Assembly: GCF_965221945.1 (NCBI RefSeq) | Contig: NZ_OZ244925.1 | Location: 2,418,001-2,482,000, forward strand | Direction of reading: 5' to 3' | Source: Poriferisodalis sp965221945 | Lineage (GTDB): Bacteria; Actinomycetota; Acidimicrobiia; Acidimicrobiales; Poriferisodalaceae | Length of the DNA: 64,000 nucleotides | Shown: positions 8,224 through 16,818 of the stretch, in pieces | Position numbering within the stretch: the stretch's first letter is position 1 | Layout: each line of letters starts with the position of its first letter | The notes under the pieces: model-generated | What the model was told of the DNA's origin: nothing | Database searches by the model: none | What the model saw: the letters and a program-made list of their open reading frames with translations, nothing else | Made by a program: the position numbers and the translations under genes

Positions 8224-9504
8224 CTAGCGGCGTGTGATGGTCGCGCCAATGCCGGCGAGCTTGCTGACGAGATCCTCGTAGCCACGATCGATGTGCGTGG
8301 CGCCTGCCACTTCGGTCTCGCCTTCGGCTGCGAGGCCGGCCACCACCAGTGCCGCGCCAGCTCGGATGTCATGCGCGCGTACCGGCGCTCCCGAGAGGCG
8401 TTCGGTGCCGCGCACTACGGCATGATGGCCCTCTGTGCGGATGTCGGCACCCATGCGCCGCAACTCATCGATGTAGCGGAACCGCCCGGTGAAGATGTTC
8501 TCGGTGACGATCCCGACGCCGGACGCCGTCGTGAGCATCGAGACGAGGAACGGCTTGTAGTCGGTCGCCAGGCCCGGATACGGCAGCGTGGAGACGTCCG
8601 CGGACGAGAGCCGTCCGGTCGCGGTCGCCCTCACCCCCGCCGCGTCGGAAACGATGCGCACCTCCATCTCGGTGAGCTTGCGAATCAGCATCGTCATGTG
8701 GTCAGCCACCGCGTCACGCAGGAACACCGACCCACCGCACATGCCGACCGCCGCAAGGAATGTGGCTGCCTCAATGCGGTCGGGAATCACCCGGTAGCCG
8801 TCGGTGGATCTGGCGGGCGCCAAGCGTTCCACCCCGTCGACCGCGAGGCGATCCCCTGCCCAGCCCACCTGCGCTCCCATCTGGTTGAGGAAGTTCACGA
8901 GGTCGCCGATCTCTGGTTCGCGGGCCGGGTTGTGAATGAGCGTGCGGCCCTTGGCTCGCACCGCAGCCATCAGCACGTTCTCGGTCGCGCCCACCGAGGG
9001 ATACTCCAGCACGACTTCTGTCCCGGTGAGCACCTCCGCGGTGCCCGAGATGTCGCCGTGGGCGGTGCTGAACACTGCCCCGAGGCTCTCCAACGCCCTC
9101 AGGTGCATGTCGATTGGGCGCGGTCCGAAGTCGTCCCCGCCCGGCAGCGCCACACGGGCCTTGCCGAATCGCGCCAGCAGCGGGCCGAGCACCACGATGG
9201 AGGCTCGCATGCGCTCGACAAGGTGGTACGGCGCCGCTGTGTCCAACTCCTCCGGCACGTCAATGACGAGCCGGTGATCGGCACGCGTCACCGTCACACC
9301 CATCGCTTCGAGCAGCTCGCACATGAGCGTCACGTCGGAAATGTCGGGCACGTTGGCCAGCACGTGTCGGCCTTCGGCCAGCAGGCACGCTGCCATCAGC
9401 TTGAGCACGCTGTTCTTGGCGCCGCCGATGCGGACCTCGCCTTCGAGGGCGCTGCTGCGCTGGGCCACGATCGTGTCAAGCTCGCCCGAATCCGGCTCTT
9501 TCAT
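8224..9504 (-). CDS. murA: UDP-N-acetylglucosamine 1-carboxyvinyltransferase MurA, with Asp in place of the catalytic Cys
   Basis: MurA transfers enolpyruvate from PEP to UDP-GlcNAc, the first committed step of peptidoglycan synthesis. Seen: GGAKNSVL with Lys30, RMRASIVVLGPLLARFG, an active-site loop PGGDDFGPRPIDMH, and FLVSMLTTASG. In the loop the residue aligned with E. coli Cys115, the fosfomycin target, is Asp124. This Cys-to-Asp change is known from mycobacterial and chlamydial MurA and predicts intrinsic fosfomycin resistance. The ATG at 9504 is preferred over the GTG at 9531. It is divergent from the MFS gene. Confidence 0.97.
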   Translation of the reverse strand: MKEPDSGELDTIVAQRSSALEGEVRIGGAKNSVLKLMAACLLAEGRHVLANVPDISDVTLMCELLEAMGVTVTRADHRLVIDVPEELDTAAPYHLVERMRASIVVLGPLLARFGKARVALPGGDDFGPRPIDMHLRALESLGAVFSTAHGDISGTAEVLTGTEVVLEYPSVGATENVLMAAVRAKGRTLIHNPAREPEIGDLVNFLNQMGAQVGWAGDRLAVDGVERLAPARSTDGYRVIPDRIEAATFLAAVGMCGGSVFLRDAVADHMTMLIRKLTEMEVRIVSDAAGVRATATGRLSSADVSTLPYPGLATDYKPFLVSMLTTASGVGIVTENIFTGRFRYIDELRRMGADIRTEGHHAVVRGTERLSGAPVRAHDIRAGAALVVAGLAAEGETEVAGATHIDRGYEDLVSKLAGIGATITRR

Positions 9505-9598
9505 CGCCCTACCGATACCACTGCCGGGCACCGATGCGGTGCCGCGGGGCCAGAGCAGTATGTACCTGCCCAGGGTGCAGCTGTGCTAGGCCCCCAGC

Positions 9599-11161
9599 GT
9601 GACCCGGCAGGTACGCACCTTCGTTGCCGACTCCGACGAGGTATCTGAACTGCTGCGCCCGCGAGACGACATCGTGCTCGAGGCCCCTGGCCCCGCCGTT
9701 GACGGCGCACGCACCTTCGATCTCGCAGAGGGTCCCTTCGAGGGCTATGCCCGCTCGGTGCGCGTGACCCCCCTGGAAGGCACAGCGCGCCACCAAGTGA
9801 CCGAGACGCTTGAGTGGCAGCTGGCGGTGCCGTGGTTCGGACCGGCCATCAACGTTGCTGTCCGGCGCGCAATGCGCACCGCGCGAACAGGCGACGGCAC
9901 GCAGCCGGTGTGGGCACCGCCGCATCGCCTCACCGCACGCTCGGCAACCATCATGGCCATGCTCGCCGCCGCTGCGATGCTGAGCGGCTACCTCGCCAAC
10001 GCTCCATCGGAACTCCACACCTACGCAGCGGACGAATTCGGGGCCGATCAATCCGCCCAGGGAACGCTGGGGGCAGTGGTGCGCATCGGAACGCTGCTCG
10101 CCATCGGTGTGTCGGTGCTAGCGGATCGCTACGGGCGGCGGCGCATCGTGGCCGGCGCCATGCTCGTCGGCATCTCGAGCGCGGCGCTGGCGGCGCTGGC
10201 GCCCTCTATGGCATGGCTCGGCGCGTTCTGGCTCATCGGTCGCACCGCCAACGCGGCACTCGGCGCCACGATCGTCGTGATGGCGCTCGAGGAGATCCCA
10301 GCGGGCTGCCGAGCGTGGTGCTTGTCAGTGCTGGCGATGGCGGCTGCGCTGGGCGCCGGCGTGGTCGTCTGGCTGCAACCCCTGTCCGACCTGGCCCCGT
10401 GGGCGTGGCGACTGCTGTTCAGCGTTCCGCTCTTCGCACTGTTCGCCGCTCGTCCGCTGCTGCGCAGGCTGCCCGAGAGCCGTCGCTTCGAACGACGCGG
10501 CCGTGGAGTGAGGCTGAGCGGGTACTGGCGTCCGATCGCGCTTCTTGGCGCCATCTACCTGGCATTCGGCCTGTTCCTGGGGCCCATCGACTGGTTCCGC
10601 AACGAATACCTGCGTGACGAGCACGGCTTCAGCGCAACGTTGGTGTCGCTGTTCGTGCTAGGCACGGCGACGCCTGCGGGTCTCGCCGTGTATGCGGCGG
10701 GCCGGTTGGCGGACTCCCGGGGCCGGCGCGTCATCCTGGCCATTGCTTCGGTGGCGGGCCTGGGCTCCCTCGTGGTGATGTTCAACGTGTCCGGGGCGGC
10801 GCTGTGGTTGCTGGGCCTCGTCGGGGCGATGCTGTCGGCAGGATTGCTGCCTTCGCTCGGTGTGTACCGCGGCGAGCTGTTCCCGACCGCCGTGCGGGCA
10901 CGCGCTGCGACACTGACCGGTGCCATGGGTGTCGGCGGCGCGGCCGCCGGCGTGCTCATCGCTGGGCGTCTACGTACGGCGTGGGGCAGCTTCGGCGAGG
11001 TCATCGCGCTGCTGTGGGTCGGGCCGCTTGTCGCAGCAGCCATCGCCGTGCTGTGGCTGGTCGAACGCAGCGGCCACGAACTCGAGGAACTGCACCCGGC
11101 CGACGCTGCTGCGGACTCCGAAGGGCTGCGGCCCCCTGCGCCGCCCCCAGCACCGATGTGA
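9599..11161 (+). CDS. Major facilitator superfamily transporter with an N-terminal cytoplasmic domain
   Basis: This 520-residue protein has about twelve predicted membrane segments from residue ~115 to ~485. The MFS loop motif is seen between TM2 and TM3 (LADRYGRRR) and again in the second half (RLADSRGRR), plus a sugar-porter-like ELFPTAVRARA. Residues 1-110 are soluble and end in TETLEWQLAVPWFGP and RRAMR, resembling the last strand and helix of SRPBCC domains. The substrate is unknown. The start is a GTG; it is divergent from murA with 94 bp between the two starts. The following hydrolase gene lies 46 bp downstream. Confidence 0.85.
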   Translation: MTRQVRTFVADSDEVSELLRPRDDIVLEAPGPAVDGARTFDLAEGPFEGYARSVRVTPLEGTARHQVTETLEWQLAVPWFGPAINVAVRRAMRTARTGDGTQPVWAPPHRLTARSATIMAMLAAAAMLSGYLANAPSELHTYAADEFGADQSAQGTLGAVVRIGTLLAIGVSVLADRYGRRRIVAGAMLVGISSAALAALAPSMAWLGAFWLIGRTANAALGATIVVMALEEIPAGCRAWCLSVLAMAAALGAGVVVWLQPLSDLAPWAWRLLFSVPLFALFAARPLLRRLPESRRFERRGRGVRLSGYWRPIALLGAIYLAFGLFLGPIDWFRNEYLRDEHGFSATLVSLFVLGTATPAGLAVYAAGRLADSRGRRVILAIASVAGLGSLVVMFNVSGAALWLLGLVGAMLSAGLLPSLGVYRGELFPTAVRARAATLTGAMGVGGAAAGVLIAGRLRTAWGSFGEVIALLWVGPLVAAAIAVLWLVERSGHELEELHPADAAADSEGLRPPAPPPAPM

Positions 11162-11207
11162 CACGTCGGTACACGACCAGTCCTGACCGGGTCAAGATGA
11201 GACTGCG

Positions 11208-11786
11208 ATGAGCGACGCTCGAGGACTGCTGCTGACACCGGGTGCCGGCGGTGGCGCGGACCACCGCACGCTCGTTGACATCGAGACAGCCTTGACCGAC
11301 CGGATGCCGGTGAGGCGACACGACTTCGCCTACCGGCGGGCCGGTCGGCGAGCACCGCCCCGCGCGGAGAACGTCGTCGATGAACTGCTGGAGGACCTGC
11401 GGAAGATCGCGGCCGAACTCGGCATGCCGCCAGCAGGCATGTTCCTCGGCGGCAGATCCTTCGGCGGCCGTGTCTGCTCCATGGCAGTCGCTGCCGGCGC
11501 TCCCGCAGCTGGTCTCGTGCTCCTCAGCTACCCGTTGCATCCACCCGAGCGACCCGAGCGTCTGCGCAGCGCTCACTTCGGCCAGATCACGGTGCCGTGC
11601 TTGTTCATCTCAGGCACGCGTGATCCGTTCGCGACGCCAGACGAGCTGCGCGAGCACACGAGCGCTCTCGCAGGTCCGGTCACACTCCGCTTCATCGACG
11701 GCGCTCGACACGATCCCAACACCATCGCTGCACGCCGCGCCGTCGTCAAACACGTCGAGAACTGGCTGGACGGGCTCGAGGGCTGA
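11208..11786 (+). CDS. Alpha/beta-hydrolase of the KANL3/Tex30 type
   Basis: This 192-residue alpha/beta-hydrolase opens with LLLTPGAGGGADH (oxyanion region), has the nucleophile elbow GGRSFGGR, LVLLSYPLHPP after it, an acid in ISGTRDPFATP and a His in DGARHDPN. The layout matches the small KANL3/Tex30-like family of dienelactone-hydrolase-fold proteins, whose substrates are poorly known. It follows the MFS gene on the same strand and is convergent with lhgO (13 bp apart). Confidence 0.85.
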   Translation: MSDARGLLLTPGAGGGADHRTLVDIETALTDRMPVRRHDFAYRRAGRRAPPRAENVVDELLEDLRKIAAELGMPPAGMFLGGRSFGGRVCSMAVAAGAPAAGLVLLSYPLHPPERPERLRSAHFGQITVPCLFISGTRDPFATPDELREHTSALAGPVTLRFIDGARHDPNTIAARRAVVKHVENWLDGLEG

Positions 11787-11799
11787 GCTGTCGCCAGCC

Positions 11800-13011
11800 T
11801 CAGCCGTCGATCCGCTTCACGATCATCTTGGCAATCTCCAGGCTGGAGGTGGCGGCGGGACTCGGGGCGTTCAGCACATGGGTGCTACGCCCAGCGGTCG
11901 CTACAGCGAAGTCGTCCTCGAGCTCACCGGCGGGATCCATGGCCTGGGCACGCACGCCAGCGGCCGAGCGGATCAAATCGGACGACTCGATGTCGGGCAC
12001 CAGCCGCTGCAGCGCCCGGGTGAACGCTGTTTTGTTCAGCGACCGCCACACCTCCCCCGCGCCCGTGCGCCAATAGCGCCGAGCAAGACGCCACAGGCCG
12101 CGGTTGGTGACGTGCTCGCGCAGCTGGACCCCGCTGATGTCGCTCCAGCGGTAGCCCTCACGGGACAACGCAAGCACGGCGTTGGGGCCGGCGTGGATAG
12201 TGCCGTCGATCATGCGGGTGAGGTGCACCCCGAGGAACGGAAAGCTCGGATCAGGCACGGGATAGATGAGGTTGTTGACGAGATGCGAGCGCTCGGGCAC
12301 CAGTTCGTAGTACTCGCCGCGGAACGGGACGATCCGGTAACCGCCCCTTGCACCCATCAGCGCTGCCACCTGATCGCAGCGCAGCCCCGCGCAGTTCACC
12401 AGGCTCTTCGCCACCAACTCGCCAGTCGTCGTGGTGACCCGCACGCCGTCGGCGCCCTCGCTGAGCCCGACCACCGCCGTACCCGTGCGCAGCTCGCCGC
12501 CCGCGGCTTCGATCTCGCCGATCAACGCGTCGCACACTGCGCCGAAGTCCACAATCCCAGTGCCTCGAATCAGCAGCGACTCCACCCCAGCGCAATACGG
12601 CTCCAGCTCAGCCAAGCGCCGAGCGTCAATGAGCTCGGCGGGAACGCCATTGCTCGCGGCCCGCTCGGCGAGCGCAGCGAGCCGCTCCTGCTCGGAGCTG
12701 TCAACTGCCACGATGACTTTGCCGCACACTTCGTGAGCGATGCCCCGCTGTCGGGCGAACTCGACCATCGAACTGCGGCCGGCGACCGCCAACTCCGCCT
12801 TGGTTGAACCGGGCCGGTAATACACACCCGAGTGCAGTACGCCGGAGTTCCGGCCCGTCTGGTGCATCGCCGGCCGGTCTTCAGCTTCCAGGATCACCAC
12901 GCGGCGACCGGGATGATCTGCCAGATAGCGGTGCGCGGTCGCCAGCCCGATGATCCCCGCCCCCACCACGGCGAGATCCACGCGGGCTGACGAGGACCGG
13001 GCGCTAGTCAT
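11800..13011 (-). CDS. lhgO: L-2-hydroxyglutarate oxidase (LhgO family)
   Basis: This FAD-dependent DAO-family oxidase turns L-2-hydroxyglutarate into 2-oxoglutarate. Seen: dinucleotide fold VVGAGIIGLATAH at residue ~14, the family signature QTGRNSGVLHSGVYY, then KAELAVAG, and C-terminal SAAGVRAQAMDP and LNAPSPAATSSLEIA. The 403-residue length is typical. The gene is divergent from glpX; the 186 bp between their starts contain the 34-bp repeat array. Related glycerol-3-phosphate dehydrogenases differ in the RNSGVLH signature. Confidence 0.92.
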   Translation of the reverse strand: MTSARSSSARVDLAVVGAGIIGLATAHRYLADHPGRRVVILEAEDRPAMHQTGRNSGVLHSGVYYRPGSTKAELAVAGRSSMVEFARQRGIAHEVCGKVIVAVDSSEQERLAALAERAASNGVPAELIDARRLAELEPYCAGVESLLIRGTGIVDFGAVCDALIGEIEAAGGELRTGTAVVGLSEGADGVRVTTTTGELVAKSLVNCAGLRCDQVAALMGARGGYRIVPFRGEYYELVPERSHLVNNLIYPVPDPSFPFLGVHLTRMIDGTIHAGPNAVLALSREGYRWSDISGVQLREHVTNRGLWRLARRYWRTGAGEVWRSLNKTAFTRALQRLVPDIESSDLIRSAAGVRAQAMDPAGELEDDFAVATAGRSTHVLNAPSPAATSSLEIAKMIVKRIDG

Positions 13012-13040
13012 CGAAGCGAAGCTAGCGGGCCAATCGAAAG

Positions 13041-13160
13041 GTCTACGGCCCGCCGCCGAGTTGATTGCGCGGCGGTCTACGGCCCGCCGCCGAGTTGATT
13101 GCGCGGCGGTCTACGGCCCGCCGCCGAGTTGATTGCGCGGCGGTCTACGGCCCGCCGCCG
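13041..13160. repeat. 34-bp tandem repeats (3.5 copies) in the lhgO/glpX divergent promoter region
   Basis: Units at 13041-13074, 13075-13108 and 13109-13142 are identical by eye, with an 18-bp partial unit at 13143-13160. Each unit contains a GC-rich dyad (GGCGG ... CCGCC), so each could fold as a hairpin. The array fills most of the space between the two divergent start codons. Confidence 0.95.
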
Positions 13161-13197
13161 TGGGTTCGATACGACGGCAGCACTATGGTCGGCTGCA

Positions 13198-14238
13198 ATG
13201 AATGACAATCGCAGATCGTTCGGCGATCGAGGCCGCGACGACCGTCCGGATCTCGCCCACCAGGCTCCGGACCGCAACCTGGCGCTGGAACTGGTTCGCA
13301 CCACAGAAGCAGCGGCCATGTCCGCCTCTCGCTGGATGGGTCGCGGCGACAAGGACGGTGCCGACGGCGCCGCCGTCGACGCGATGCGAGTGGTGCTGAG
13401 CACTGTGCCCATGGACGGCATCGTGATCATCGGCGAGGGCGAGAAAGACGAAGCGCCGATGCTGTTCAACGGCGAGCTCATCGGCGACGGCACCGGCGCA
13501 CTCACCGATGTAGCGGTGGACCCGATCGACGGCACCACGCTGACCTCGCTCGGCCGGGGGAACGCCATCTCGGTCATCGCGGTCTCGCCGCGAGGCACCA
13601 TGCTGGATCCCGGCCCGTGCGTGTACATGGAGAAGATCGCTGTTGGTCCCGACGCCAAGGGGGTAGTGGACTTGAACCGCTCGCCGTCGGAGAACCTCCG
13701 GGCGATCGCTGAAGTCACCGGACAAGGCCTGCGAGACCTGACCGCTGTCGTACTGGACCGCGACCGCCACGGTGAGCTGATCCGGGAGATCCGAGAGACC
13801 GGCGCCCGTATCCGTCTCATTCCCGACGGCGATGTCGCCGGGGCCATTTCCGCGGCGGCCAGCGATACCACTGACGTGCTCTTCGGCATCGGCGGCACGC
13901 CCGAGGGCATTATCTCCGCGGCGGCGCTCAAGTGCCTCGGCGGCGAGTTGCAGGGTCGCCTGTGGCCGCGCAACGACCACGAACGGCGAGCGGCCGTAGC
14001 GGCCGGTTTCGACCTCGAGCGCGTACTGCACATCGACGATCTGGTGCAGTCCGACGATGTCTTCTTCGCCGCCACGGGCATCACCGACGGAGAGTTGCTG
14101 CGGGGTGTCAAGTTCACCGCGCAGCGTGCCACCACCGACTCGCTGGTGATGCGCTCGCGCAGCGGCACAGTGCGGCGCATCGAAGCCACCCACGACATCG
14201 ACAAGCTCAGCGCCTACGCGGCGGTGGACTTCACCTGA
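13198..14238 (+). CDS. glpX: Class II fructose-1,6-bisphosphatase GlpX
   Basis: This gluconeogenic phosphatase removes the C1 phosphate of fructose 1,6-bisphosphate. Seen: GEGEKDEAPML, the lithium-sensitive phosphatase motif DPIDGTT, GIGGTPEGIISAAALKCLGG and a C-terminal THDIDKL. The 346 residues match actinobacterial GlpX. The ATG at 13198 gives the standard N-terminus; the frame is also open through the 34-bp repeats upstream (GTG at 13099), which I take as non-coding. hisI-like follows after 3 bp, so the two are co-transcribed. Confidence 0.95.
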   Translation: MNDNRRSFGDRGRDDRPDLAHQAPDRNLALELVRTTEAAAMSASRWMGRGDKDGADGAAVDAMRVVLSTVPMDGIVIIGEGEKDEAPMLFNGELIGDGTGALTDVAVDPIDGTTLTSLGRGNAISVIAVSPRGTMLDPGPCVYMEKIAVGPDAKGVVDLNRSPSENLRAIAEVTGQGLRDLTAVVLDRDRHGELIREIRETGARIRLIPDGDVAGAISAAASDTTDVLFGIGGTPEGIISAAALKCLGGELQGRLWPRNDHERRAAVAAGFDLERVLHIDDLVQSDDVFFAATGITDGELLRGVKFTAQRATTDSLVMRSRSGTVRRIEATHDIDKLSAYAAVDFT

Positions 14239-14241
14239 GCC

Positions 14242-14697
14242 ATGCCTGACTCCCGAACCGATATCGCGCCCCAGACGGAGCCAGCGCTCGACGACCTTGA
14301 AGAAGGCACGGTCGCCCGCATCGACTTCGGCAAGGTTGCTCAGATCGGCCGCGACAGCCACCAGGTCGTGCCGGTCGTACTGCAGGACGTCGACACCGGC
14401 GACGTGCTGTTCATCGGCTACGCCAACGACGAGGCGTTGCGACTCACCCTCGAGCGACGCAGTGCCGTGCTGTACTCCACCTCGCGCAACGAGATCTGGC
14501 ACAAGGGCGCCACCTCGGGCGACACCCTCTCACTCGTCGACGTGCGTGTGAACTGCGAGCAGAACTCGTTGCTGTACCGGGTGCGGCGCGACGCAGGCGG
14601 AGCGTGTCACACCCGCGACGCCAGTGGTTCAGCCCGTCCAGGCTGCTACTACCGCGCTCTGGACGACTCGAGCCAGCTGCGGCACCTCAACAGCTGA
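14242..14697 (+). CDS. hisI: Phosphoribosyl-AMP cyclohydrolase (HisI) family protein with altered metal-site residues
   Basis: HisI opens the purine ring of phosphoribosyl-AMP in histidine synthesis. Seen: VLFIGYANDEALRLTLE, STSRNEIWHKGATSGD, and cysteines at 122 and 135 (ACHT ... GCYYR). Odd: the acidic metal motif D-C-D-x-D of the family reads N-C-E-Q-N (104-108), and there is an extra stretch between the last two cysteines. This may be a divergent HisI or a paralogue with another substrate. No other his gene is nearby; it is coupled to glpX. Length is 151 residues. Confidence 0.8.
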   Translation: MPDSRTDIAPQTEPALDDLEEGTVARIDFGKVAQIGRDSHQVVPVVLQDVDTGDVLFIGYANDEALRLTLERRSAVLYSTSRNEIWHKGATSGDTLSLVDVRVNCEQNSLLYRVRRDAGGACHTRDASGSARPGCYYRALDDSSQLRHLNS

Positions 14698-14856
14698 ATT
14701 GTCTCGACAGCTGAATCAGCACTGCTACTCCTCGAAGTTCTCGGGCATCAGCACGAACTGATCAGGCAGTTCGATCGTGTCGAGTCCTCCCAGTGCAGCA
14801 GCAGGACTCGCAGATGTTCGCAGACGCCCGGATCACCCCGCGACGACGAGACTTGC

Positions 14857-15240
14857 TCAAGCGGCTCCGGCGACCGCGATGCGTGTCTCGGCCCAAGCGA
14901 GCGCCGCCTTGGCTTCGTCGTCGTCTGCGTCTGCCGCAAATGCAGCCTGGGCGGCTTGGAGGTCTGCCTGAGCGGCTGCCACGTCGATCTCGTCGGCTGC
15001 GAAGGCAGCATCGCTGAGGATGGTGACGACGTTGTTGCTGACTTCCACGAAGCCACGGTTCAGGGCCAGCGTCACGATGCCATCGGAGGCCCACAGCTGG
15101 GTCTGCCCGATGTCGAGCGCGCCGATGAAGGCAGCATGGTGGTCCAAGAACGCTATGTCGCCGTCGACTGTGCGAGTCACTACCTGACTGCACTCGCCGC
15201 TGAACAGCACCGCTTCGGGCGAGACCAGTTCAACCTGCAT
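14857..15240 (-). CDS. atpC: ATP synthase F1 subunit epsilon
   Basis: Last gene of the atp operon, 127 residues. The N-terminal beta-sandwich is clear (MQVELVSPEAVLFSGE, DIAFLDHHAAFIGALDIGQTQ, GFVEVSNNVVTILSDAA) and the C-terminal helical part is alanine-rich. Epsilon links the c-ring to gamma and can inhibit ATP hydrolysis. The ATG at 15240 is chosen for the standard N-terminus. It lies 86 bp after atpD. The 158 bp between its stop and hisI hold a short unassigned reading frame (see rejected items). Confidence 0.93.
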   Translation of the reverse strand: MQVELVSPEAVLFSGECSQVVTRTVDGDIAFLDHHAAFIGALDIGQTQLWASDGIVTLALNRGFVEVSNNVVTILSDAAFAADEIDVAAAQADLQAAQAAFAADADDDEAKAALAWAETRIAVAGAA

Positions 15241-15326
15241 TTGGCTCAACCTGCATCCCGTGTGACTCCCTGTGCCGCTCTGGCGCTGCCGTCGATACCC
15301 GAGTCCGCTGCATGCGCAGGCAGCCC

Positions 15327-16784
15327 TCAGGCCCCGCCCTGGGCCAGGTCTCGTGCCTTGGCCATCGCGGACTCGGCGTTGCCGACATTGAGGAACGCCT
15401 GCTCGGGCAGATCGTCGAGATCGCCGTTGCACAGCATTTCGAACGACTCGATGGTCTCCGAGACTGGCACGAAGACGCCCGGCAGGCCCGTGAAGACCTC
15501 GGCCACGAAGAACGGCTGGCTCAAGAACCGCTGGATCTTGCGCGCCCGGTTGACCGTGATGCGGTCCTCCTCGGACAGCTCGTCGAGACCCAGGATGGCG
15601 ATGATGTCCTGCAGCTCCTTGTAGCGCTGCAGGATCTCCTGCGTGCGCCGCGCCACGGCGTAGTGCCGGTCGCCCACCACCTCGGGGCTGAGGATGGTGG
15701 AGGTCGACGCCAGCGGGTCCACCGCCGGGTAGATGCCCAGCGAGGCAATCTGCCGGCTCAGCTCGGTCGTTGCGTCGAGGTGGGTGAAGGTGGTGAACGG
15801 CGCCGGGTCGGTGTAGTCGTCCGCCGGCACGTACACGGCCTGCAGCGACGTGATCGAGTGGCCTGACGTCGAAGTGATGCGCTCCTGCAACTCGCCCATC
15901 TCGTCAGCCAGGTTGGGCTGGTAGCCCACCGCTGACGGCATACGGCCCAGCAGCGTGGACACCTCCGAGCCGGCCTGCACGAAGCGGAAGATGTTGTCAA
16001 TGAACAGCAGCACTTCCTGACCCTGTACGTCGCGGAAGTACTCCGCCATCGTCAGCGCCGACAGCGCAACACGCAGCCGCACACCAGGCGGCTCGTCCAT
16101 CTGGCCGAAGACCAGCGCTGTCTTTTCGAGCACACCGGACTCTTCCATCTCCAGATAGAGGTCGGTGCCCTCACGGGTGCGCTCTCCGACTCCAGCAAAG
16201 ACCGACACACCGCCGTGCTGGGAGGCGACACGGTTGATCATCTCGGTGATGAGCACCGTCTTGCCCACGCCGGCACCGCCGAAGAGGCCGATCTTGCCGC
16301 CCTCCACGTAGGGCTCGAGCAGATCGATGACCTTGATGCCGGACTCGAACATCGTCGCCTTCGGCTCGAGCGTGTCGAAGGCCGGCGCCGGACGGTGGAT
16401 CTCCCACTGATCCGCTATGCCGTCGGTCAAATCGGCACCGTCAAGCGGCTGACCGAGCACATTGAAGATGTGGCCGAGCACGCCGTCGCCCACCGGCACG
16501 GCGATGCCCCGGCCGGTGTTTGTCACCGTCATGCCGCGGGTCAGTCCGTCGGTGGCCTTCATCGAGACAATGCGAACGCGGTTGTCGCCAATCTGCTGGG
16601 CGACCTCGCCGGTGATGGTGACGGGTGCGCCTTCCAGCTCGACATGCATCTCGACGGCGGTGTTGATCTCGGGGAGCGCCCCCGACGGGAACTCCGCATC
16701 GATGACCGGCCCGGCGATGGCCACGACGCGTCCACCGGCGTGATCGCCAGTTATTGCGCCAGTTCTCTCTTCGGTCATCGTCAT
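15327..16784 (-). CDS. atpD: ATP synthase F1 subunit beta
   Basis: Catalytic subunit, 485 residues. Seen: P-loop GGAGVGKT, GVGERTREG, catalytic-region VFGQMDEPPGVR, the DELSEED-type motif in LGLDELSEED, and C-terminal QAFLNVGN. The ATG at 16784 is preceded by a strong Shine-Dalgarno (GAGGAGAG, 5 nt spacer). It sits between atpG and atpC in the standard order. No deviation at catalytic positions was noticed. Confidence 0.98.
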   Translation of the reverse strand: MTMTEERTGAITGDHAGGRVVAIAGPVIDAEFPSGALPEINTAVEMHVELEGAPVTITGEVAQQIGDNRVRIVSMKATDGLTRGMTVTNTGRGIAVPVGDGVLGHIFNVLGQPLDGADLTDGIADQWEIHRPAPAFDTLEPKATMFESGIKVIDLLEPYVEGGKIGLFGGAGVGKTVLITEMINRVASQHGGVSVFAGVGERTREGTDLYLEMEESGVLEKTALVFGQMDEPPGVRLRVALSALTMAEYFRDVQGQEVLLFIDNIFRFVQAGSEVSTLLGRMPSAVGYQPNLADEMGELQERITSTSGHSITSLQAVYVPADDYTDPAPFTTFTHLDATTELSRQIASLGIYPAVDPLASTSTILSPEVVGDRHYAVARRTQEILQRYKELQDIIAILGLDELSEEDRITVNRARKIQRFLSQPFFVAEVFTGLPGVFVPVSETIESFEMLCNGDLDDLPEQAFLNVGNAESAMAKARDLAQGGA

Positions 16785-16818
16785 CGCTGTCTCTCCTCGG
16801 AGGCGGGGTTCGGTCTGG

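Noticed and set aside
8083..9648. Long plus-strand frame of 521 codons
   Set aside because: It is the antisense shadow of murA and meaB; residue composition is His/Arg-rich with no family match.
13041..13160. Possible CRISPR array or coding extension of glpX (34-bp repeats)
   Set aside because: There are no spacers, and the family N-terminus of GlpX begins at 13198 after the repeats; the open frame through them has no family resemblance.
14725..14832. Minus-strand frame ending LGGLDTIELPDQFVLMPENFEE-like at 14725
   Set aside because: It looks protein-like but has a stop at 14833 and no start codon before the last few residues; it may be a remnant downstream of atpC, but I cannot support a gene.
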